The notes under the pieces were generated by a model, which was not told the origin of the DNA, searched no databases, and worked only from the letters and a program-made list of their open reading frames with translations. Made by a program: the position numbers and the translations under genes. Below, one piece after another: positions 19,864-29,842 of a stretch of DNA of 35,936 nucleotides. Positions within the stretch are counted from its first letter, which is position 1. Each line of letters begins with the position of its first letter. Source of the stretch: Bremia lactucae (taxonomy: Eukaryota > Oomycota > Peronosporomycetes > Peronosporales > Peronosporaceae); contig NC_090621.1 of the NCBI RefSeq assembly GCF_004359215.1, positions 3,222,139 to 3,258,074 of the forward strand, written 5' to 3'.

Positions 19864-20855
19864 TGTAGGTGACATTCCTCGAAACTTCACAGAAAGAAAG
19901 GCACAGAGGAAGATTTCTTATGAAGCTAAGGGTCTTAAGCTTCAAAGGTCTAGACAAAGGCTATAGAATAGAGAAAAAATGTAAAATGGTATCAATATCT
20001 TCAGTTCCCCTCGTAACGATCTACAACTAAACTTATAATATTAATAACTAACTAAGTATGGCGCCTTCGTGCGCACCGCAGAATCGTTGCTTGTAACGAT
20101 TTGCAGGGTTGTTTTAGACTTAAAATCAACCAATCAATAGAGTTAATGTCTTATTGCATCAATATTATCTAATTTGGTTATAATTGCATAAAAATAATAT
20201 TTATTATTCCTCTTATAGCCCCCATTACAGGGCAGTCTTCTCCACAGATGCTCGGACATTGATGACCATACTCGAGGAACTTTGTGCACCGTAGATCTCA
20301 TAAACCTCTGGTACAGGAGTATTTGTAACGTGGTCCCCGTTACATAAGCAATATCTCCTACAAGAGAGTTAATAAGTATTATTTCAGGCACACATCGGTT
20401 GAGAACTGTTGATGTGGTACATATAATTTATGGGTAAAATATCCTTCTATCCTATTTCATATAATTACTTAGCTACCATTTATTATGAGTAACAAATATG
20501 GTCGCCGCCAGATATGACTCTAACGGCCGAAATCTGTTTTTAAATTAGCTAGGGCAAGGTTTTAGATTTAAATAATTAATAAAGAGCAGTTCCCCTTTTG
20601 ATATTAAAGCGTTAAGTGCCTTCCTAAGGCTTGCGCAGTGATCTGTAAGAGATATAAGCCTTTCTAAGGCATATCCTCTTGGGCACTACTTGCCACTTGG
20701 CTCTACGAACTTCTGAATCCCTTGAGCTAGAATTCGTTAAGCTTTGATAGTGTACGACTCCCTAAGTTGTCAAACCCATTAGTTCAATAGAACTAAGCGA
20801 CTCTCTGAGTCTGAAAGTCCTCCTCCGACTATAGGAGCTAGGTAGCTCCGCTACA
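19864..20855 (+). repeat. LTR-C, putative 5' LTR of Gypsy-C
   Basis: The right end (ctccgctaca) is well set by the primer-binding site two bases later. The left end is inferred from tgtag at 19864, the inverse of ctaca. There is no second full copy for comparison; 5221-5332 resembles an internal part. It contains no convincing coding sequence. Confidence 0.55.
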
Positions 20856-20857
20856 CC

Positions 20858-20875
20858 TGGTACCACTCGTAGTCA
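20858..20875 (+). other. Primer-binding site of Gypsy-C
   Basis: TGGTACCACTCGTAGTCA, two bases after the LTR end. It is similar to, but not identical with, the TGGTAGCACTT of the A and B families, so it may use a related tRNA. Confidence 0.65.
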
Positions 20876-20915
20876 ATCTACGCCTGAGTCTTTACAAGAC
20901 TAAACCCTCACGAAA

Positions 20916-21430
20916 ATGGAAGAGGTTCCAGAACTGTCAGAAGCGCAACGCGCCGCTTATGACAAGCTCAAAACTTTATTTGGGCTTGAACACGTGGAAT
21001 TCATTATCTCCCAGGGACCAGAGGTCCTGCATGCAAGGCTTGAAGCCTTCATGCGATACGAAGGCTCCCTGATCGGTCAGGTATAGGACCACTTAGCGGC
21101 ATCTGTGCAAGAAGGAATTGTAGTAACAATCTTTATGGGGGGACTTAATGAAGACGTTGCCCGGACAGAATTATTCCGATCCCATTCTGCTACTTTTGAA
21201 GAGGCAGATGCCATAGCGCTACGCGCCGAGTTCGACTTTAAGGCTGCTCGCGTTAGCACGCCTGTTTACCGAACAAGCTCTTCGAGCACATGGGTTCCGT
21301 CTAATAGAGCGCAACCCATGGATTTGAGTCTCGTTGAGGAAGGAGAATTAAGCTGTGAAATAGCATAAGACCATCGGTAGATGTTATGTGTGCGGAAGCA
21401 CGAAACATTTACGTTTGGCTTGCCCTCTAC
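20916..21430 (+). pseudogene. Gypsy-C gag with zinc knuckle, internally deleted
   Basis: ATG at 20916 opens 56 codons (MEEVPELSEAQRAAYDKLKT onward) to a TAG at 21084. The frame then resumes with the C-terminal gag motif (FMGGLNEDVARTELFRSH, then FEEADAIALRAEFDF), PMDLS, and the CCHC knuckle CYVCGSTKHLRLAC at 21382-21423. The central capsid core found in Gypsy-A (GRAKTWALG) is missing, so a few hundred bases are deleted. Confidence 0.8.
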
Positions 21431-21659
21431 AAAATTCGCATAAAGCTCTAAAGAGCTCCAACTCCGACCTATACTAGAGGTCTGGTACTGTGCGGGAAAA
21501 CGTCGATACCTAGTAGGTGTGGGGCGCCCTACTGGGGAAGACCTGGGCTCTATTGATCCATAAGGAGGTGAGAATAAACAGAACCTAGCCCCAATTAGCT
21601 CGGTGCTTAATGCTGGGGCGAGAGTGCAAGTCTGGCTTGCTAGTCGCTTAAGCGACTGT

Positions 21660-22044
21660 AAAGGGCTTTGATAAGCCGTGGTCAATTTTTATTGACTCAG
21701 GAGCGTCTAGCAATTATGCTCGACGTCTTTCCCTAAAAGGAAATCAACATCACGTTGAGGCGCTTAAAGCGCATAAAAGCGATACAATCACTTTTCACTT
21801 AGCTACTGGGACTCGTGTCACTGTTCCCAAAGTTCCATTGAACTTAGGTACAAAGGTTCTGGACTTTGACAGTATGAAACGCTGTCTCGTCCTTGATTTG
21901 GATTCGAGATATGATCTAATATTTGGTTTGGCCTGGTCAGAACACCATAAATCATGGATCGATTGGAGGTCTAAGACCTTAGGCGCCACGCGCAATGTTC
22001 CTAACAAAGTTTTGAAGAGTCCTGAACCCACCTTTGCTAGGTAA
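21660..22044 (+). pseudogene. Gypsy-C aspartic protease
   Basis: The retropepsin site FIDSGASSNY has its Asp codon at 21694-21696, followed by FHLATGTRVTVPK, DFDSMKRCLVLDLDSRYDLI and GLAWSEHHKSWIDW. This is the typical gypsy protease layout, and the active site is intact. The frame closes at 22042. Gag upstream is in another frame after stops. Confidence 0.85.
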
Positions 22045-22254
22045 CAAAAGCGCTATTGGCGCGGATCTTTCAATGAATCTGTCCGTGTTTTAGACATTGG
22101 AATGTCTGAGTTAAGAAACTCCAATGTTAAAAACATTAATTTTGAGCCTGACTCAGTAGAAAGAAGTGGAACGGCACGTACTCCGTCGAGTGACACTCGT
22201 TGTAATAACGAATCAATGAATGCTGAAAACATTGATGGCCTAAGGCTGAATCAT

Positions 22255-22492
22255 CAAGGGTGCAATATCCTTGAGATACGTGGAGTGGCACTTCTAGTCC
22301 ACGGAGTATGGTCGGCTGAGGTGGCATCATACTGAGTGTCAGTAATGGCACTTTTGGCGGTCCGCCAGGACCTCAAGGGTGCAATACCTTGAGATACGTG
22401 GAGTGACACGTCTGAATCTACCGAGTGTGGTCGGCCGAGGTGGCACCAAACTGAGTGATGATAGTGACATTATTCACGGTTCGCCAGGGAAT
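22255..22492 (+). repeat. Tandem duplication of 119 bp
   Basis: Two adjacent units begin with caagggtgcaata (22255 and 22374) and share the order ttgagatacgtggagtg, gtggtcgg/atggtcgg, gaggtggca, actgagtg and cgccagg. The unit length is not a multiple of three, so the duplication shifts the polyprotein frame between protease and reverse transcriptase. Confidence 0.8.
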
Positions 22493-23760
22493 TTTGGGTC
22501 AAACCCTTCTAATGCATGTGAAGCGACACGTGAACGTTCGCTGGATAAGGAAGTTGAATTGCCTAACTCCGTGTCGGATGTCAAATTAGACACCATGTCT
22601 TGTATAGAACCAATACAGGCTGGAAAATTCGGGGACGTGAATGTCCCGGCCTCTAAGAGGCATACTGCCTCCACTCCAGGACAGGATGGACACGAATCGT
22701 GTATACCCTCACAAAGTGATACGATTATGCAATTACACACGCTTGTAACTGGTGTAACCGGTAATATTGAGGGGCAAGTTAGCCTTGCGGCAATCCCTTC
22801 GTTGCATGCTTCTTTAGAAATGGACGAAGTATCTATTGATGAATGCGGCCGAGCCTTAAAGGCTGGCGACTTATCTGAGATGGTGGTCATTCGACCAATG
22901 ATTGAGTTAAACTTATCGTCACTTCTAGACGAAGCTGTCCTGGATGACACAAAAGCTACACTTAGTGCGCGGAATGGGTCATCGATCCTTAAAGATCCTA
23001 CGGATCCATTTTATTCCTTGATTAAGGAATTCCAAGATGTGATATGTAATATTCCACCATCTGTTTTACCTCCGGATAGAGGTGTTCGTCATAAAATTGA
23101 CTTGGTTCCTGGAATCAAATATTGTATCACACGAAAATGGCCTTTACCAAGGGAGCAGTGTGACGTCATTGACAATTTCTTCCGTGCTAAGCACGAGGCT
23201 GGAATGGTACGAGAGAGCAAATCTCCTGATTCGACACCGACAGTTCGTGCCAAAAAGCCAAATGTTAAATGGCGCATTGTACATGCTTATAATAAGCTTA
23301 AAGCTGTCACTATACCAGCTCAAACCCCCATTCCTAGAAAGGATGTTCTTCAGAACAATATGGTGGGATGTACAATGTACAGTGCACTGGGCTTAGTCGA
23401 TGGTTATTACCAACTACTCATGCAAGCTAGCGATATTATCGCTAACAGTGGTTAGCACCCTAAATGGTATGTTATGGGAGTAGTTGGTTATGCCACAAGG
23501 GCTTTCCGTAGCCCCGGCAACATTTAATCGTCTAGTGACGCAACTGTTCCGCCCTCATCGAGGTTATGCACAGACTTATTCCGATGACATTCAACTCCAT
23601 AGTCGTGCGAAGCAGGGTTGGTCGGATATGGAAAACCGTTTAGACCATTTGCGAGCAGTGCTCGAGTGTATGCGCACAAATAAATTGTATGCCAATGAAT
23701 TTAAATGCATTTTTGGCGCAGACGAATTCCTTATCAGGGTGCTTTATTGAGAAGCAAGAT
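22379..23760 (+). pseudogene. Gypsy-C pre-RT spacer and reverse transcriptase
   Basis: A 358-codon open piece (22379-23455). Its first about 200 residues are an unrecognised acidic, Ser-rich spacer. Then come FQDVICNIPPSVLPPDRGV, IKYCITRKWPLPREQ, WRIVHAYNKLKA, IPAQTPIPRKDVL and GLVDGYYQLLM. After a frameshift near 23455 the frame continues with LVMPQGLSVAPATFNR and the catalytic box TYSDDIQLHS near 23578. The palm Asp pair is kept. A further frame change near 23700 precedes the thumb. Confidence 0.87.
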
Positions 23761-23879
23761 CTTAAAACGAATTCCGCCAACGTTAAAGCCATAGTTGATT
23801 GGTCGGTTTCTAAACAACCAAAAGGATTCACGTACGTAGTTGGGTCTCGCCAACTAATTGCACAAACATAGCGAAAATA

Positions 23880-24373
23880 CGCTGATATGGCTAGGCCATT
23901 ATCTAATCTCGTTAAATATGATGCAGAACAGTGCTGGACTAGCACCGAACATAATGCTTTTCAAGAAGTTAAACATAATTTCATCCATGCCCCGATCCTG
24001 GCACTGCCAAACCCAAATTGGCCTTTCAGTGTCGTCTGTGACGCATCGGGTTTTGCCATTGGCAGTGCTCTGTTACAAACAGATGGTGATGGGCGTGAAC
24101 GTGTTATTGTGTTCGAGTCTAGACAGCTTAAATCTGCGGAAAAGATCTACCCAGTTCATGACAAAGAGCTACTTCCTATAAAGTATGCTCTCGTCAAATT
24201 CAGAGTTCATCTGCTTGGCTTTAAGAGCTTATACAGATCACGCGTCATTACGCACGGCGACTAAATCGCCCCATGACTCACAGAGATTGGCCCAAAGGCT
24301 ATCCTTTTTCGCGGAATACAACTTCGAGGTGAAGCATAAGCCCGGCGAGCAGAATGCTTTGGCAGATGCGTAA
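23880..24373 (+). pseudogene. Gypsy-C RNase H
   Basis: Plus-strand motifs: MARPLSNLVKYDAEQCW, WPFSVVCDASGFAIGSALLQ, VIVFESRQLKSAEKIYPVHD, KYALVKFRVHLLG, then in a second frame YTDHASLRTATKSPHDS and KHKPGEQNALADA. Catalytic-type Asp and Glu positions are retained. One frameshift near 24220. Confidence 0.87.
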
Positions 24374-25352
24374 TAACGCAGGCCGGATTATGACCTCTGT
24401 CATTTGGCGACTAGCACGTTGCATATTTCTGAATTAATCCATTCGGTTTACGCCAAGGATGAACAGCATTAGCTCTGCTACGAGCTCTCAAGAAATCTAA
24501 TTCAGGTATTAAATTGCGGGCACGTTGGCGTGCAAGGTTACATCGATTATCTATCGATAACGACCTATTACTTTATTGCACCGACATCGCGGACCCCCCG
24601 TGTATCGTTGTTCCTCATGATGAGGATTAAAGGTACCGAATTCTCTATGAGACACACGTTACTGGCTTCTTATATGGTCGGAGACCGAGTTTTACAAAAC
24701 GCTAAAATTCTACCTACCACCTTGGTTTCCGCGGTCTTCAAGATCAAATTGCGCCCGCGCTTTATTGGACCATTTACAGTCATGGCCAAGAAGGGCCTAG
24801 TCTATACGCAAAACCTTCCTAGCAAGATGGGCACAAGTCCAGTGCTCTACATTGGGTTGCTTAAGCCCTATCGGGACCCTTCCCACGTGGACTTAAAGGC
24901 GCTTGCGCCGAGACAGGTAGTCGTCCCGCAAATTGCTGCATCCTCACCAGGATGTCCAGCTGGCCCTCTAAACGAGTCTACTGACGCTTCAGCGTTTGAA
25001 GCGGTCCGAAACCGAATCAATAGCTCTCAATTCATGTAAGGACCTAACGAAGAAGTTGCACCACGTGCTTTAGAGCATCAAATGCTTCCGCCACAATTTC
25101 GGCCCCCTCCCGCGCTACTTGATGCGCGGGGTAACCTCCAGTTTCATGTGGAGAAACTTTAAAGCGACGTCGTCATATGGGTCAATACCAGTATCTGGTG
25201 TAGTGGCTAGGGTACCCTTTATTGAAAACGCTTGAAAGTTCGAGGTTCCTCTTCGGCAAGATTGCCCGTACGCCGTTGACGTTTTTGAGCACCAAGCTCA
25301 AGGTCAACTTGCGCATACGACGCTTCCCACCACTAAAAGTGGGAATAAATAG
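24374..25352 (+). pseudogene. Gypsy-C integrase remnant, pol tail and chromodomain
   Basis: About 24500-24660 reads as the pre-H2C2 segment (LLLYCTDIAD, VVPHDED). At about 24665 the sequence jumps directly to the tail (GDRVLQNAKI, FIGPFTVM, VLYIGLLKPYRDPSHV): the H2C2 motif and the whole DDE core are absent. A chromodomain remnant follows (NLQFHVEKL, QYQYLV, then VDVFEHQAQGQLAHTTLP) ending at 25352, with frameshifts. The element could not integrate by itself. Confidence 0.82.
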
Positions 25353-25859
25353 ACACATAGCCTTCGCGCGGCTTCGATCCATGGTTGCACAGTCAACCGA
25401 AGCACTGAAATATCGGCTTGACCTTTCTTCGTTTTGTGGCATAAATGCCGAACCTATCTGGCCTTTGGCCTTAAGCTCATCGAAATCGAAGCGAAGCTTC
25501 CGTTCCAAACGAACATCAGCCATGTCCGCAGACTCTGTGATATTATAAATATTACGAAGCGATGGTCCCCATGGACCCAATCCTCAAATAAGAGACTTCG
25601 TTTTCACGCCTTGTTTTGTTTGGAAACAAAACGGTCGGAATTTCCCTCATGGAGGTCACCGAAGCCCCACGAGTTTGATCACGAAACCGCGTCAGATACT
25701 GACCTCGCGTCCTTACCTTTGGCGTAAGGTATCGCTCATAAAGAGCGTCACGAGCAGCGATCTCCTCCAGCGTCCTCGCCGAGTCACCGGAGGGATCCAG
25801 ATGCCGAAGCTGTGACCCGCTATCTCTTTAAGCTCATTATCGGCCTGCGTAAAACGCAT
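25182..25859 (-). pseudogene. Convergent accessory frame of Gypsy-C (aORF-C)
   Basis: The minus strand from an ATG at 25859 reads MRFTQADNELKEI. After a frame change it reads SARTLEEIAARDALYERYL, VRTRGQYLTRFRDQTRG and EIPTVLFPNKTRRENE. After another break at about 25580 it is open for 132 codons (MADVRLERKLRFDFDELKAK and onward) to 25182. The composition is protein-like (amphipathic, charged), and most of it lies beyond the end of pol. The last about 170 bp overlap the chromodomain on the other strand and may be only a shadow there. No known family recognised. Confidence 0.45.
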
Positions 25860-26027
25860 CAGTAATATCACCTGTTTAAATCTCTCTACTAATTTTGCCT
25901 ATTTAACTTCCCATACTAATTTTGCCTGTTTCGGCATGGTTTATATTCGACGGAGAAGTTATACGAGCTTTAGCTTTCGCTATCTCGGCAGATGGACGAC
26001 AAGCTCGCTCCTTTATGAGGACTGAAC

Positions 26028-26167
26028 CTCTTTAAAGCAGAAATGTTACAGGGAGTCTTCTTCTGTGCGGATAAGGGTACGTGAAGTGACGTGTGGCACC
26101 ACTTGCACCGAACATGTGCAAAGCGGACTTGTACTGAAGCAGTACAAGTCGGCAGTGCCCCGTATCA
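26028..26167 (+). repeat. LTR-A fragment, inner 140 bp
   Basis: This holds two of the family stem-loops. In the one at 26103-26121 both arms differ from the other copies in a matched way (ttgcac/gtgcaa against tcgcac/gtgcga), so pairing is kept. The other hairpin (acttgtactg/cagtacaagt) is unchanged. Confidence 0.78.
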
Positions 26168-26218
26168 CCTGGTAGCACTTTGTAGCCCGTCCAAGGACAA
26201 CACTTATATCATCCAACA

Positions 26219-26932
26219 TGTCCATGTAAGATGATAATGGAAATACTCATCACATTTCGCGTGATAGCTACTCCTTTCTTAATGACATAGAAATAAGTGC
26301 GTTAGAATTCATTTGTTCGACCGCAGGATAAATGCCATCTTGGCCATTCTGATTGGACAGAGATGACTACTCTACAGCCATCGCCAAGTCCATAGAGCAT
26401 GAACTTTACGAGGCGAAGGGGAAAGTAGCCTTTATTCATCAGCAAGGCTTTTAACAGGCAGAACTATTGAGGTTACAACAGGTACAGACCCCTCTACCTG
26501 GGATGACGCACGCGCGTCGTCCAGAAACCTCAAAGAAAGACATCTTTGAGTATGGGTAGTCGAAGAGGACGGCTCACCACATCGCCGACGAGCAAATGCA
26601 AGTCGCATTAGCTCAATTAAATTTGGCAGGTCGTGCCAAAACTTGGGCACTAGGCCTCAAGTTGCGCGCCCCATATGTATTTGGCTCGCTTGAGGCTTTT
26701 AAACCCCGGTTCACAAAGACTATTCAACCGCCTAGGGCTGAGTTCAGAGCTCGATCAGAGCTTCTCCGACCCAAGCAAGACAAGCAAGGCAAGCATTGTG
26801 TTCACGCTAATGCCCAGCATATACGACTCTTAGCGAGTTGTATCAGGAACAATCCGGTTCATCACACGTTGGTCACGGTGTTCATGCAAGGTCTTACGGA
26901 TGAACCGTGAAGACCCATCTGTTCCGCTTGGA
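26219..26932 (+). pseudogene. Gypsy-A copy 3 gag, truncated
   Basis: Multiple stops in the N-terminal half. From 26596 it is open for 104 codons with QLNLAGRAKTWALGLKLR, IQPPRAEFRARSELLRPK, HIRLLASCI and TVFMQGLTDEP. It ends where minus-strand integrase sequence of copy 4 begins. Confidence 0.85.
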
Positions 26933-26934
26933 TA

Positions 26935-27230
26935 GTAAAAGTCGCGACTTACTGTGAGGTAAGTCTTCTCACGTCCGAGATGCCCACTTGTTAGTGCATC
27001 GTGACACTCATACATGATGCGCAAGTGCAAATCATTGTGAGTTATGACGACGACACATGGAGTGTCGCCGGCAACGGCTGTGTAGCACAGTAAGCCGTTG
27101 CGTGCTGTGTATCGATCGGATGACAATCGATATAAAGCCGGTGAATCTTTACAAAGATTTATTGGATGGATTAATTAGATGATCCATTAAACACAGAAGG
27201 TCTTTATCTTCTGTGTAGGCTTTCTTTGTG
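26935..27230 (-). pseudogene. Gypsy-A copy 4 integrase N-terminal region
   Basis: The minus strand reads RYTARNGLLCYTAVAGDTP, LRIMYECHDALTSGHLGREKT and SRDFYYP, with both His of the H2C2 motif present, then ends at the junction before its two Cys. The core is missing. Confidence 0.85.
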
Positions 27231-27233
27231 TCA

Positions 27234-27780
27234 TCAAACAAATTGATGACGGAACACTCGTAGTGAGTGTTGCAACAGTAAGATTACTTTTACTGTTGGA
27301 GTGCGCAGCCGGCTCAAAATCGGTCGGCAGAACAAGGCATCAGCAACAACATTAAGTCGTCCTGGTTTATATTCTACGGAGAAATCATACTCCGCGAAGA
27401 AGGATAGCCACCGCGCCATTCTTTGCGAGAGGTGAAGGCTATTTACGGCCGTGCGAAATGACGCATGGTCCGTATATACGATGAGCGGTCTATCTCCAAG
27501 GAGATAGACCCTAAACTTAGCCAGTGCATATTTCATGGCAAGGAGTTTCTTGTCATGCACTGGGTAATTGCGTTCAGCTGGTTGAAGCTGACGCGATTGG
27601 TAACAGACGACGCGCTTCGCGCCGTCTGTATCGTATTGCATTTACGCACAGCCGATTGCGAAATCGCTGGCGTCGCAGACCACATGGAATGGTCTGTCTT
27701 GATCTGTAATCGCCAAGATTGGCGATTGCATCAAGCTTTGCTTGATACCTTCAAACGAACGCTGACAATCAGCGTTCCAT
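27234..27780 (-). pseudogene. Gypsy-A copy 4 RNase H
   Basis: A nearly continuous minus-strand stretch: DQDRPFHVVCDASDFAIG, then MQYDTDGAKRVVCYQSRQL, NYPVHDKKLLAMKYALAKF, VYTDHASFRTAVNS and EYKPGRLNVVADAL. It is one of the best preserved RNase H domains in the window, broken by one frameshift near 27640. Confidence 0.88.
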
Positions 27781-28660
27781 AACCATTTCTCGTCCTTTTC
27801 CAAGAGACGAGAGAGATGAACTGTCATCTCGGCATAATTGCGGGAGTACTTGTGCAAGTACGCCGCTAACCCAAGGAACTTTCTAAGTCCCTTGACATCG
27901 GCTGGAAATGGCCAGTTGGTAATCCCCTTGACGTTTTCAGGATCAGGGCGCACGCCGTGTTTACCGACGATGCACCCAAGAAGTGGTATTTCGCTTTCAG
28001 CGAATATACACTTCTTGAAATTTGCGTACAACTTATGCTTTCGCATAAGTGTAAGAGCTTGACGAAGTGACTCTTTTAAACTTCCACGTCCGTCTTTCCG
28101 TCCATAGCCCGGCTATCTAATATCTTGTTTATGACCCATAGCATGTGGACGTATACATCGTTAAGATAACTCGGTGCGAATTTTCGCACCGGTCTCAACA
28201 GATCCGTTACGCATCTGTTAATGTTGCAGGGGCGCTACGAAGCCCCTGTGGTATTGATAGACATTACCGGAGCATCCCACTGGGAGTGCTTACTGCTGTG
28301 AACGGGACATCTCGTTCCTGCAGAAGGATCTGATAAAATCCATCTAAATGCCATAGACGAAAAGATCGTACTGTTAGACATACCATCTATGATAACGTTA
28401 TTTCTAGGTATCGGCGTTTGGGCCGAGGACGTTGCACCATTCATTTTATTGAATGTGTGCACATCCGACACCCTCCTGTGGCCTTTCGCAGACAGAAGTC
28501 GGGAGAGCTATGTGAAGAGGTTGACTCTCTTGCATGGCCCGCTTTTAGGATTTGTTCACGAGGCAGTGGCCACTGCTTCATGACACAGTAATTCGATCAA
28601 GGTTTGAGCTCGATCTCATGTCGAGTGCCTTTATCATTAGGAAACTCGCATGATACTGAT
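27781..28660 (-). pseudogene. Gypsy-A copy 4 reverse transcriptase
   Basis: The thumb part (HKLYANFKKCIFAESEIPLL, LGCIVGKHGVRPDPENVKG) is open to 28046. Upstream the palm is broken. The catalytic box reads SYLNDVYVH near 28160: the first Asp of the YxDD pair is Asn, so the enzyme is dead even apart from frameshifts. Fingers remnants (HTFNKMNGAT, AQTPIPRNNV) lie at 28380-28480. Confidence 0.83.
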
Positions 28661-29610
28661 TCAGGAATTACATCCCTGAATTCAATCAAGTCCTTGTATG
28701 AAGGATTTGTCTTTAGTGACTCCTAGAATTGCGTTGTGTATTTCTCAATCCGAGTCTTCATATCGAGGACACTTTCGTCCATCGATGAGCTGCTGAGAAC
28801 TCATTCGTTCTCTGCAAAAATTACCGCTGACCGTATTCGTCTTCTGTAACGAGTACGCAAATCTGCTTGATTTTACCACTATGCAGATCTCCAAGAACCG
28901 TTTAGGTTCTAAGGTTGGCAATTGAGTTATCTCAGAAATTAACTTCGGAGGCGCATGCAGATCAAGAGTATAAGCGCCTACTCTTGAACCTTTATTAACT
29001 AAGACATCTAATGTCTCGGTTTCTTCCTGGAATTTTTCGACAGGCTGCCGAGGGATTAATCTTTCGGGATGCTGAAGTCTAGTCGCTTCAGCATTAACTA
29101 TTTGAAAAGATTTCTCCTCAAGTAAGTGGGACCTCTTCCCTCAACGTCTTCCGAGTGTGATTGCGCTATCACAGTCGGGTCCTCTGCGATCGACTCTCTA
29201 CTCGACCTAGGATCATCGTGTTGTCCCTTTGGGGCAACCGGTTCACTCCTTGAATGTCGCCCGCCAGGCGTAGATTCATGTCTCAATCCACTCGACTTAT
29301 CCGAGTGGTGGACCTTTGGCGTGGCCTGTGCATTCGCTCAGCCGCCGGCACCTGATTCCACAGTGCGATTAGTAATCACACTGTGATCTTGTGCAGTTGT
29401 ACTAACGACCGTACCACAAGTGAGGCCATCGCACTCACTCGTAGTAAATCTACCCGCTTGTAGACGCTCCAAGACGTTCAGCAGATGGTCATCTGATGAA
29501 CAAGTGGCAGGCATCTTTACGGATCGATGCTGCCAGCTGATCCTTGGCTCGTATTTTCTGAGTCAAGGTAAACCTAGGATGACGTCAAATTTGTCATCCA
29601 AATCCAGTAC
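28661..29610 (-). pseudogene. Gypsy-A copy 4 protease-reverse transcriptase linker
   Basis: This matches 9601-10560 of copy 1 along most of its length, with short open pieces and many stops. No domain recognised. Confidence 0.55.
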
Positions 29611-29842
29611 GATGAAATCATCATCATACTACGCGTTTCATTACTGTTATCAATGCGCCTGTCGCTAAACGCACAGTCATCCTCGTCGGAGGGATGTCGC
29701 AGTTAACATATTTAAGCCTACGACCGTCCAGCGACTGGCGATGAATAAAGTTATTCGAGGCCCTACAGTTCACTAGGACTCTAAGTGACAAATCATTTGT
29801 CACTTTTAACGTCAAGGTGATACTGGGCGTGGGGCACTGCAC
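29611..29842 (-). pseudogene. Gypsy-A copy 4 protease, active site lost
   Basis: The minus strand reads LVNCRASNNFIHRQSLDGRR where the family has DCGASNNF: the catalytic Asp is Asn and the Gly is Arg. TVRLATGALITVMKRVV follows. The adjoining nucleocapsid is joined by a deletion. Confidence 0.85.

Larger units (their letters stand above)
19864..25960 (+). mobile_element. Gypsy-C, Ty3/gypsy retrotransposon with deleted integrase
   Basis: Plus-strand order: putative LTR, primer-binding site, gag, zinc knuckle, protease, reverse transcriptase, RNase H, a stub of integrase, chromodomain, then a minus-strand accessory frame. The 3' LTR is not found; a scrap at about 25936-25965 resembling Gypsy-A RNase H and then LTR-A (26028) follow. 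Internal deletions remove the middle of gag and most of integrase. The right boundary is approximate. Confidence 0.82.
26028..26932 (+). mobile_element. Gypsy-A copy 3: LTR end, primer-binding site and gag
   Basis: An LTR-A tail (26028-26167, ending ccccgtatca), a primer-binding site at 26170 (TGGTAGCACTTTGTAG), and a decayed gag. The copy stops inside gag at about 26932, where sequence of another copy in the opposite orientation begins. Confidence 0.83.

Noticed and set aside
20143..20391. 82-codon minus-strand frame in the putative LTR-C
   Set aside because: AT-rich, no similarity to anything recognised, inside the LTR; treated as chance.
25888..25936. Two direct copies of actaattttgcct as a possible short repeat array
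   Set aside because: Only two copies 30 bp apart, with no further structure; no CRISPR-like spacing.
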